Made by a program: the position numbers and the translations under genes. From Pseudoroseomonas cervicalis (lineage in GTDB: Bacteria > Pseudomonadota > Alphaproteobacteria > Acetobacterales > Acetobacteraceae): DNA of 64,000 nucleotides. The stretch spans positions 718,501-782,500 of the forward strand of contig NZ_JAUTAJ010000004.1 of NCBI RefSeq assembly GCF_030818485.1, written 5' to 3'. This document shows, piece after piece, positions 55,717-64,000 of the stretch; within the stretch, counting starts at the first letter, position 1, and each line of letters opens with the position of its first letter. The notes beneath the pieces are model-generated. The model made no database searches, had not been told where the DNA came from, and was given only the letters and a program-made list of their open reading frames with translations.

Positions 55717-56892
55717 ATGTCCTATCGCCCCTACCAGCAGATCCTGCGCCGCAAATCCCGGCAGATCCGCGTCGGCAAGGTGCTGGTGGGCGGAGACGCG
55801 CCGATCTCCGTCCAGACCATGACCAACACGCCGACTGAGGATGCCGCGGCCACCATCGCGCAGATCCGCCGGGCGGAGCTGGCTGGCGTCGACATCGTGC
55901 GCGTCTCCTGCCCGGACGAGGCCTCGACCGCGGCGCTGGCCGAGATCGTGCGCGAGGTGAATGTCCCGATCGTCGCCGACATCCACTTCCACTATAAGCG
56001 CGCGCTGGAAGCCGCCGCGGCCGGCGCCGCCTGCCTGCGCATCAATCCGGGCAATATCGGCAGCAAGGAGCGGGTGAAGGAGGTCGTGAAGGCCGCTCGC
56101 GACCATGGCTGCTCGATCCGCATCGGCGTCAATGCCGGCAGCCTGGAGCGGCACCTGCTGGAGAAGTATGGCGAGCCGAACCCGGAGGCGCTGGTGGAAA
56201 GCGCGCTGTGGCACGCGGCGCATCTGCAGGAGCTGGATTTCCACGAGTTCAAGATCAGCGTGAAGGCGTCCGACGTCTTCCTGGCGGTCGCCGCCTATCA
56301 GCAGCTGGCCGAGGCCTGCGACCACCCGCTGCATATCGGCATCACCGAGGCGGGGGGGAAGCGCACCGGCACGGTGAAGAGCTCGATCGGCCTGGGCAGC
56401 CTGCTCTGGGCCGGTATCGGCGACACGCTGCGCGTTTCGCTCTCCGCCGAGCCGGAGGAGGAGGTGCATGTCGGCTGGGACATCCTGAAGTCCCTCGGCA
56501 TCCGGCACCGCGGCGTCAAGATCATCTCCTGCCCCTCCTGCGCCCGGCAGGGCTTCAACGTCATCGAGACGGTGGCGGCGCTGGAGGAGCGGCTGGCGCA
56601 TATCGAGGTGCCGCTGAGCCTGTCGATCATCGGCTGCGTGGTGAACGGCCCGGGCGAGGCGCTGATGACCGATATCGGCGTGACCGGTGGCGGCAATGGC
56701 CGGCACATGGTCTATGCCGCCGGCAAGACGCATCACACGATGGGCCAGGACGGCATGGTCGACCATATCGTCGGCCTGGTCGAGGCGAAGGCGGCGGAAA
56801 TCAAGGCGGCCCTGCCGAAGGACGGCGCGGCCGCGAACAACGAGGGCGGGCACCCGGCGCCGGGCGCCCCCAGCAAGCAGGCAGCGGAGTAA
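55717..56892 (+). CDS. ispG: 4-hydroxy-3-methylbut-2-enyl diphosphate synthase (flavodoxin)
   Basis: The penultimate step of the MEP isoprenoid pathway, using a [4Fe-4S] cluster. The 391-residue protein has [27 protein letters not shown] at the N-terminus, [36 protein letters not shown] and cluster cysteines in [11 protein letters not shown] and [12 protein letters not shown]. The C-terminal 20 residues ([16 protein letters not shown]) are a low-complexity extension. In the 126-bp gap from rodZ a GCCCGC/GCGGGC palindrome may attenuate read-through. hisS follows 5 nt after the stop codon. Confidence 0.95.
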   Translation: MSYRPYQQILRRKSRQIRVGKVLVGGDAPISVQTMTNTPTEDAAATIAQIRRAELAGVDIVRVSCPDEASTAALAEIVREVNVPIVADIHFHYKRALEAAAAGAACLRINPGNIGSKERVKEVVKAARDHGCSIRIGVNAGSLERHLLEKYGEPNPEALVESALWHAAHLQELDFHEFKISVKASDVFLAVAAYQQLAEACDHPLHIGITEAGGKRTGTVKSSIGLGSLLWAGIGDTLRVSLSAEPEEEVHVGWDILKSLGIRHRGVKIISCPSCARQGFNVIETVAALEERLAHIEVPLSLSIIGCVVNGPGEALMTDIGVTGGGNGRHMVYAAGKTHHTMGQDGMVDHIVGLVEAKAAEIKAALPKDGAAANNEGGHPAPGAPSKQAAE

Positions 56893-56897
56893 CGGCG

Positions 56898-58217
56898 TTG
56901 AGCGGAATGCAGCCGGTTCGTGGCACCAAGGATCTGATCGGCGACGCGTTCCGCCGCCACCACCATGTCGTCGAGACGGCGCGCCACGTCACCGGCCTGT
57001 ACGGGCTGGAGGAATGGGCGACGCCGATCTTCGAGGCCACCGGCGTCTTCGCCCGCACCCTCGGCGACACCTCCGACGTGGTGACTAAGGAGATGTACAG
57101 CTTCGAGGATCGCGGCGGCGATTCCGTCACGCTGCGGCCCGAGGGCACCGCCGGCATCTGCCGCGCGCTGGTCTCGAACGGGCTGACCCAGGGCGGGCTG
57201 CCGCGCAAGGTGTTCTATGCCGGCCCGATGTTCCGCTATGAGCGGCCGCAGAAGGGCCGCTACCGCCAGTTCCACCAGATCGGCGCCGAGATCCTGGGCG
57301 CCGCCGAGCCGCTGGCCGATGCCGAGGTGATCGCCTGCGGCTGGCAGATCCTGCAGCATCTCGGCATCGATGACGGGGTGGTGCTGGAGATCAACACGCT
57401 GGGCGACGCCCCCAGCCGCGACGCCTATCGCGCCGCGCTGGTTGCCTATTTCACCGCCCACCGGGAGAAGCTCTCCGCCGACAGCCAGACGCGGCTGGAG
57501 AAGAACCCGATGCGCATCCTCGACAGCAAGGATGCCGGCGACAAGGCGCTGGTGGCCGATGCGCCGACCATCTTCGAGCATCTGACGCCCGAGGCCGCGG
57601 CCTTCTTCGAGAAGGTGCTGGGGCATCTGGACCGTTTCGGCGTGCCCTACCGGAAGAACCCGCGCATCGTGCGCGGGCTCGACTATTACAGCCACACCGC
57701 CTTCGAGTTCGTCACCGACCGGCTGGGCGCCCAGGGCACGGTGATGGCGGGCGGCCGCTATGACGGGCTGGTGCAGGAGATGGGCGGCCCCGCCACCCCG
57801 AGCGTCGGCTGGGCCGCGGGCATCGAGCGCCTGTCCGAGCTGCTGGCCGAGACGCCGGAGGCGACGCGCCCGGTGGCCGTCATCCCGGTCTCCGAGGCCG
57901 AGGAAGGCCCGGCGCTGGAGCTGCTGCAGATGCTGCGCGCCAGCGGCGTGCCGGCCGAGATGGCCTATAAGGGCAATCTGAAGAAGCGCATGGAGCGGGC
58001 CAACCGCATCGGCGCCCAGGCGGCGGTCATCCTCGGCGAGAGCGAGGTGGCGGAGAATGTCGTCCTGGTGCGCAACCTGCAGGATGGCACGCAGGAGCGG
58101 GTTGGCATGCCCGGCCTGCTCTCGGCGCTCGCCGCCGCCGGGGTGGTGGATGCCATGCTGGAGCAGGTGGTCGAGGGGCTGGAACTGGTCGCTGACGACG
58201 GCGAAGAAGAGAACTGA
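56898..58217 (+). CDS. hisS: Histidine-tRNA ligase
   Basis: A 439-residue class II aminoacyl-tRNA synthetase charging tRNA-His. Motif 1 is in [54 protein letters not shown], motif 2 in [24 protein letters not shown], the His-specific motif is [13 protein letters not shown] and motif 3 is in [17 protein letters not shown]. The C-terminal anticodon-binding domain is complete. The TTG start at 56898 is chosen because GGAG sits 8 nt upstream; ATG 56907 (MQPVRGTKD) is the alternative. The stop codon lies within the first hairpin of a family B element. Confidence 0.94.
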   Translation: MSGMQPVRGTKDLIGDAFRRHHHVVETARHVTGLYGLEEWATPIFEATGVFARTLGDTSDVVTKEMYSFEDRGGDSVTLRPEGTAGICRALVSNGLTQGGLPRKVFYAGPMFRYERPQKGRYRQFHQIGAEILGAAEPLADAEVIACGWQILQHLGIDDGVVLEINTLGDAPSRDAYRAALVAYFTAHREKLSADSQTRLEKNPMRILDSKDAGDKALVADAPTIFEHLTPEAAAFFEKVLGHLDRFGVPYRKNPRIVRGLDYYSHTAFEFVTDRLGAQGTVMAGGRYDGLVQEMGGPATPSVGWAAGIERLSELLAETPEATRPVAVIPVSEAEEGPALELLQMLRASGVPAEMAYKGNLKKRMERANRIGAQAAVILGESEVAENVVLVRNLQDGTQERVGMPGLLSALAAAGVVDAMLEQVVEGLELVADDGEEEN

Positions 58218-58339
58218 AAGAAATCTGAGGGATTTCTTTCAGGCTGCCGCTCCCGGGTGGCCAGGCGGGCCGCCAGCCGACAACGGAGGCTGGCCCTGAC
58301 AGAAAAAAGAAGGGGGCTTGGGGGAATTCATTCCCCCAA
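58214..58339. repeat. Family B element, copy 3 (between hisS and prfA)
   Basis: Begins with CTGAAAGAAATC-TGAGG-GATTTCTTTCAG (58214-58242), which includes the hisS stop codon, and ends with TTGGGGGAAT-TC-ATTCCCCCAA (58318-58339). The inner part shares TTCAGGCTGCCGC, GGCCAGGCGGG and CAGCCGACA with copy 2, and ACAGAAAAAAGAAGGGG with copy 1 (inverted). It is the only copy between genes on the same strand. Confidence 0.8.
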
Positions 58340-58359
58340 CCTGCCCTTGGAAAGCACGG

Positions 58360-59415
58360 ATGAAACTGCCGGAAAAGCTCGACCGCCTGCTCTACCGCGC
58401 CGATGAGCTGCGGGCCCTGCTGGAGACGGCGGAGGGCGCGCAGGTCGGCGCGCTGGCCAAGGAATTGTCCGAGCTGGAGCCGCTGGTGGCGCAAGTGGAG
58501 GCGCTGCGCGCCGCCGAGCGCGCCCGCGACGAGGCCGAGGCGCTGATGGCCGACCCCGAGATGCGCGAGCTGGCCGAGGCCGAATACTACGCCCAGCGCG
58601 ACGCCGTGCCGGTGCTGGAGCGCGAGCTGCGGCTGATGCTGCTGCCCAAGGATGCGGCGGATGCCGGCAGCGCCATCCTGGAAATCCGCCCCGCCGCCGG
58701 CGGGGACGAGGCCGGGCTGTTCGCCGCCGAGCTGTTCGCCGCGTACCAGAAATATGCCGCGTCGCGCGGCTGGCGCTTCGGCGTGCTGGATTATGACGAG
58801 TCGGAGCTCGGCGGCATCAAGGGCGCGGTGGCCGAGGTGGAAGGGCAGGGGGTCTTCGCCCGGCTGAAATTCGAGAGCGGGGTGCACCGCGTCCAGCGCG
58901 TGCCGGCGACCGAGACGCAGGGGCGCATCCACACCTCCACCGTGACCGTCGCCGTGCTGCCGCAGGCGGAGGATGTGGATGTGCAGATCAATGAGAGCGA
59001 TCTGCGCATCGACACCTACCGCGCCAGCGGCGCCGGCGGCCAGCATGTGAACAAGACCGACAGCGCCGTGCGCATCACCCACATCCCCACTGGCACGGTG
59101 GTGGCGATGCAGGAGGAGCGCAGCCAGCACAAGAACCGCGCCAAGGCGATGAAGGTGCTGCGCGCCCGGCTGTACGAGGCGCAGCGCAGCCAGGCGGTGG
59201 CCAGCCGCTCGGCCGACCGGCGCGCCCAGGTCGGCACCGGCGACCGGTCGGAGCGCATCCGCACCTACAATTTCCCGCAGGGGCGCGTGACCGACCACCG
59301 CATCGGCCTGACGCTGCACAAGATCGACCGGGTGATGCAGGGCGAGATGGACGACATCATCGATGCGCTGATCGCCGAGGACGAGGCCGCGCGCCTCGCC
59401 GCCGAGGGTGTCTGA
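58360..59415 (+). CDS. prfA: Peptide chain release factor 1
   Basis: Releases the finished peptide at UAA and UAG codons. The 351-residue protein has the catalytic Gly-Gly-Gln in [25 protein letters not shown], the helical domain 1, and the codon-recognition region ([27 protein letters not shown]; the Pro-Ala-Thr of RF1 is visible as VPATE). The tail [37 protein letters not shown] is standard. It overlaps prmC, which methylates that Gln, by 8 nt. Confidence 0.95.
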   Translation: MKLPEKLDRLLYRADELRALLETAEGAQVGALAKELSELEPLVAQVEALRAAERARDEAEALMADPEMRELAEAEYYAQRDAVPVLERELRLMLLPKDAADAGSAILEIRPAAGGDEAGLFAAELFAAYQKYAASRGWRFGVLDYDESELGGIKGAVAEVEGQGVFARLKFESGVHRVQRVPATETQGRIHTSTVTVAVLPQAEDVDVQINESDLRIDTYRASGAGGQHVNKTDSAVRITHIPTGTVVAMQEERSQHKNRAKAMKVLRARLYEAQRSQAVASRSADRRAQVGTGDRSERIRTYNFPQGRVTDHRIGLTLHKIDRVMQGEMDDIIDALIAEDEAARLAAEGV

Positions 59416-60271
59416 CTGCGCCGACCCCGCCGGCACGGTGGGGGCCTTCCTCTGCCGCGCCGGGCAGCGGCTGCGCGCCGCCGCCATCGAGGCGCCGCGG
59501 CTGGAGGCCCGGCTGCTGCTGGCCGAGGCCATGGCGACCAGCCAGGAGGCCCTGCTGCGCGAGCCGCGCGCGGCGGTGGCGCCGGCGGCCGCGACCCGCT
59601 TCGCCGCGCTGCTGCAACGCCGCCTGGCGCATGAGCCGATGGCCTATCTGCTGGGCCGCCAGGGCTTCTGGACGCTGGAGCTGGAGGTCTCGCGCGACAC
59701 GCTGATCCCGCGCGCCGATTCGGAAGCCATCGTCGAGGCGGCGCTGGAGGTCTTTTCCGGTTCCGGCGGGCGGGTGCTGGACCTTGGCACCGGCACGGGC
59801 TGCCTGCTGCTGGCCGTGCTGGCGGAGCGGGAAGGGGCCTTCGGGGTGGGGGTGGATCTTTCCCCCGGCGCGGCGGCGCTGGCGGCGCGCAACGCGGCGC
59901 GTAACGGGCTGGCCGGGCGCGCCGCCTTCCTGGCGGGGGATTGGGACACGGCGCTGGCCGGGCGCTTCGACCTGGTGCTGTCCAACCCGCCCTATATCGA
60001 AAGCGCCGTGGTGCCGGGGCTGATGCCCGAGGTGGCGGGGCATGAGCCCGCCCGGGCGCTGGATGGCGGGGCGGATGGGCTGGACGCCTACCGGGTGATC
60101 GTGGCGGCGCTGCCGCGCCTGCTGGCGCCGGGCGGCCACGCCGTGCTGGAGCTGGGGCAGGGTCAGGCGCCGGCGGTCTCCGCCCTTGCGGCGGCGGCGG
60201 GGCTGGCGAGTCGGGCGCTGCGGCCGGATCTGGGCGGGGTGGAGCGCGCCCTGGTTCTGGCTGCCCGCTGA
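59408..60271 (+). CDS. prmC: Release-factor glutamine N5-methyltransferase
   Basis: Methylates the Gln of the GGQ motif in release factors. The 287-residue enzyme has an N-terminal helical domain ([54 protein letters not shown]), SAM loop [16 protein letters not shown] and the diagnostic [11 protein letters not shown]. The GTG start at 59408 lies within the last codons of prfA, so translation is coupled. The gene order prfA-prmC-DUF4167 is typical of alphaproteobacteria. Confidence 0.95.
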   Translation: MSDCADPAGTVGAFLCRAGQRLRAAAIEAPRLEARLLLAEAMATSQEALLREPRAAVAPAAATRFAALLQRRLAHEPMAYLLGRQGFWTLELEVSRDTLIPRADSEAIVEAALEVFSGSGGRVLDLGTGTGCLLLAVLAEREGAFGVGVDLSPGAAALAARNAARNGLAGRAAFLAGDWDTALAGRFDLVLSNPPYIESAVVPGLMPEVAGHEPARALDGGADGLDAYRVIVAALPRLLAPGGHAVLELGQGQAPAVSALAAAAGLASRALRPDLGGVERALVLAAR

Positions 60272-60281
60272 AAAAAACCGT

Positions 60282-60310
60282 TTGGCGCTGCAGCGCGGTC
60301 GGACTAGGGT
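60282..60310 (+). promoter_or_regulatory. Promoter candidate ahead of the DUF4167 gene
   Basis: TTGGCG (60282-60287), a 17-bp spacer and TAGGGT (60305-60310). A CCCCGGC/GCCGGGG hairpin (60337-60357) follows in the leader of about 180 nt. Confidence 0.3.
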
Positions 60311-60495
60311 GGCCTTGCGGACCCGGGCGGAGTGCCCCCCGGCAGGACCCGCCGGGGCGGCCCATATGGCAGGTGCCATCGCCCCCCGGCGCCGCAGCGA
60401 TGCAACACCATCAGCCAGTGCCCCAGGGGCAGGACGGTGCTTCACCGGTCCGGTTGCCTGCAGGGCGCCAGCATGAGACGGCGAACGCAACACCG

Positions 60496-60930
60496 ATGAA
60501 CATGAAACGCATGCGCGGCCGCGGCGGCCATCGCCACGGCGGCGGCGGGGGCGGCGGCGGCGGTCAATTCCGCCAGAACAACCACCAGCCGATGAACCGC
60601 AACCATGTGTTCGACTCGAACGGGCCGGACATGCGGCTGCGGGGCACCGCCCAGCAGCTTTTCGAGAAGTATCTGCAGCTCGGCCGCGACGCGACGGGCG
60701 CCGGCGACCGCGTGATGGCCGAGAGCTATTTCCAGCACGCCGAGCATTATTTCCGCATCCTGAACGCCATGGCCCAGGCCGCGCAGGCCCAGGCGCCGCG
60801 CCGCCCGCAGAACGGGGCCGAGGGCGGCGAGGGTGGCGAGGCGCCGTCCGAGGCGCAGGCCGAGATGAACGGCCAGCCCGCCTATGAGGGCGAGGCCGAG
60901 GGCGCCGAGCAGCGCGAGAGCGTGCAGTAA
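60496..60930 (+). CDS. DUF4167 domain protein
   Basis: A 144-residue protein with a basic, glycine-rich start (MNMKRMRGRGGHRHGGG and a run of Gly), then the DUF4167 core NRNHVFDSNGPDMRLRGTAQQLFEKYLQLGRDATGAGDRVMAESYFQHAEHYFRIL, and an acidic Gly/Glu/Ala tail of about 50 residues. The charge split suggests RNA or nucleoid binding, but the function is unknown. ATG 60496 starts at the conserved region; there is no strong Shine-Dalgarno. It is usually found next to prmC, as here. A family A module follows. Confidence 0.88.
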   Translation: MNMKRMRGRGGHRHGGGGGGGGGQFRQNNHQPMNRNHVFDSNGPDMRLRGTAQQLFEKYLQLGRDATGAGDRVMAESYFQHAEHYFRILNAMAQAAQAQAPRRPQNGAEGGEGGEAPSEAQAEMNGQPAYEGEAEGAEQRESVQ

Positions 60931-60941
60931 GCAAGGGAAGC

Positions 60942-61057
60942 GGTTCTTTTTGAAAAAAGAACCAAAAACCTTCTTCCAGTTTGGCGTCCCGCCTCAGGCC
61001 TGAAGCGGGACGCCAACCGGCAAAGTCTTTTTGCTTCTTTTTCTTCAGAAAAAGAAG
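60942..61057. repeat. Family A triple-hairpin element, copy 3
   Basis: Same orientation as copy 1. Hairpin 1 is 60942-60963 (GGTTCTTTTT paired with AAAAAGAACC), hairpin 2 has its core TTGGCGTCCCGC (60981-60992) paired with 61005-61016 and a loop that is itself a TCAGGCCTGA palindrome, and hairpin 3 is 61034-61057 (CTTCTTTTTCT paired with AGAAAAAGAAG). It lies between the convergent DUF4167 and MOSC stop codons. Confidence 0.85.
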
Positions 61058-61066
61058 ATTTCTGTC

Positions 61067-61825
61067 TTAATTCGGCAGCTCTTCCAGCGCATCGCCCACC
61101 GCGACGCGCCCGCCTTCCTCGACGGTCGCGTGCACGCCGAGATCGGCATGGCCGAAATGCTCGCGCAGCAGGCGCGGGATATCGAGGTCGCGCTCGCCGG
61201 TCTGCAGATTCACCTGGGTCGCCGGGCAGCGCACCGTGCGCTTGAAGACGGCCAGCCGGGCGGCGCCCAGCAGCACCTCCCGCCCCACCCAGTCGAACTC
61301 CGCCCAGGCCGGCAGGCCGCTGAAATAGATGTTGGCGCGAAAGCGCAGCGGGTCGAGCTTCTGGCCGATCGCCTGCTCCAGCGCCGCAAGGCTGGCCAGG
61401 TTGATCAGCGAGACGCCCTTCTTCTTCTGGTCGGTGAAGGCATGGCCCGGGGCCTCGGTGAAGCGGGGCGTTCCGCGCGCTTCCTCGCCCAGATAGCGGG
61501 TGAGCGCGGTGCCGAGGGCGGCGCGGCCCTCCTCGGTGCCGGTCTCGGCGCTGAGCGGCGCCTCGCCGGGGATGCGCAGCGCCAGGCGGCCGCTGCGCTC
61601 GTCATAGGCGGAGGCCAGCAGCGCCAGCTTCGCATTGGCCATCAGGCAGGCGAAATTCTGCTTGGGCAGGAAGCGCGGCGCCGCTTCCTCGAAGGGGGCG
61701 TCGCCCTGGACCAGGGCGAAGCGCCGGTCCTGGGGCAGGCATTCGCCGGCGGTGAGCTCCACCTCCTCCAGCGCCTCGGCCGAGAGGCCCTTCACGGGGT
61801 AGCGGTAGAGACGCTCGACGCGCAT
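61067..61825 (-). CDS. MOSC domain-containing protein
   Basis: A 252-residue protein of the MOSC_N plus MOSC type. The N-terminal beta-barrel part starts [39 protein letters not shown]; the MOSC part has [49 protein letters not shown] and the conserved Cys of [21 protein letters not shown], which binds molybdenum cofactor in mARC-like enzymes. It may reduce N-hydroxylated compounds or deliver sulfur or Moco. The frame stays open far upstream, antisense to clpB, but ATG 61825 is the start at the homologous N-terminus. Confidence 0.9.
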   Translation of the reverse strand: MRVERLYRYPVKGLSAEALEEVELTAGECLPQDRRFALVQGDAPFEEAAPRFLPKQNFACLMANAKLALLASAYDERSGRLALRIPGEAPLSAETGTEEGRAALGTALTRYLGEEARGTPRFTEAPGHAFTDQKKKGVSLINLASLAALEQAIGQKLDPLRFRANIYFSGLPAWAEFDWVGREVLLGAARLAVFKRTVRCPATQVNLQTGERDLDIPRLLREHFGHADLGVHATVEEGGRVAVGDALEELPN

Positions 61826-61857
61826 CGGTTCAGCTCCTGATTTTCCGGCCGCGGCCT

Positions 61858-61881
61858 CTTGAAGCGGCGCGGCATCCCGTA
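61858..61881 (+). promoter_or_regulatory. Possible heat-shock (RpoH) promoter of clpB
   Basis: CTTGAA (61858-61863), a 12-bp spacer and CCCGTA (61876-61881), roughly the sigma-32 pattern. The match at -10 is incomplete, so this is only a candidate, supported by clpB being a standard RpoH target. Confidence 0.35.
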
Positions 61882-61960
61882 CCACATCCAAGCACGAGCG
61901 GTGACCGGCGTCGCCTTCTGAGGGGCGCCGGAGCACCGGTTGCCTCGGAGGAGGGACAGA

Positions 61961-64000
<2,040 letters not shown>

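Overview
The window is 64 kb of a high-GC (roughly 70 %) alphaproteobacterial chromosome. Gene content and order (rodZ-ispG-hisS-prfA-prmC-DUF4167-clpB, gapR/DUF2312, DUF1244, DUF1178, divergent ohrR/ohr, a Bug-type solute receptor) point to Rhodospirillales/Acetobacteraceae, most likely a Roseomonas-like organism; this is inferred from gene content, not from a marker gene. Coding density is high, and I see no rRNA, tRNA, CRISPR array, transposase or prophage.

Layout. 1-6.6 kb: the 5' end of a membrane sensor protein, a LysE exporter, a Tat-exported PhoD phosphatase, a class II DAHP synthase overlapping a nicotinate phosphoribosyltransferase, and on the other strand a prephenate-dehydrogenase gene (tyrA) with what looks like a Tyr-Tyr leader peptide and attenuator. 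6.7-14.3 kb: an M20 dipeptidase, a D-2-hydroxyacid dehydrogenase, csaA-gpt, then an SDR / gamma-glutamyltransferase-like / amidase row. 14.3-20.5 kb: a catabolic operon (2-hydroxyacid dehydrogenase, arabonate-type dehydratase, RraA-like aldolase candidate, Bug receptor) divergent from a GntR/FCD regulator. 20.6-30.8 kb: a frameshifted membrane-bound ferritin gene (mbfA), a YddA-like ABC exporter, DUF3253, an MFS pump, a DUF1194 protein, an esterase lipoprotein, an OmpA protein and DUF924. 30.8-41.2 kb: a large FAD/Fe-S dehydrogenase, serine-glyoxylate aminotransferase, a luciferase-like oxidoreductase, DUF1244, GapR, an MFS protein, a 56-residue orphan and an acyl-CoA synthetase. 41.5-51.9 kb: PepF with an ABC1 kinase, RadC, Map, a methyltransferase, ComF, glutaredoxin, DUF1178, a VOC protein, OhrR/Ohr and UbiG. 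52-64 kb: the housekeeping run lysC, nitronate monooxygenase, rodZ, ispG, hisS, prfA, prmC, DUF4167, then MOSC and the start of clpB.

The most unusual structure is between the genes. Two families of dispersed palindromic elements occur. Family A is a module of three consecutive hairpins (AT-rich, then GGCGTCCCGC-cored, then AT-rich) found three times, always filling the gap between two convergent stop codons. Family B carries a GGGGAATTCATTCCCC hairpin at three loci, with compensatory changes in the flanking stem. Both probably act as bidirectional terminators and stand out against the GC-rich genome. The second highlight is the candidate tyrosine attenuator in front of tyrA, apparently read from a leaderless transcript. 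Several other genes also have a -35-like hexamer 35-37 nt before the start codon, suggesting that leaderless mRNAs are common here.
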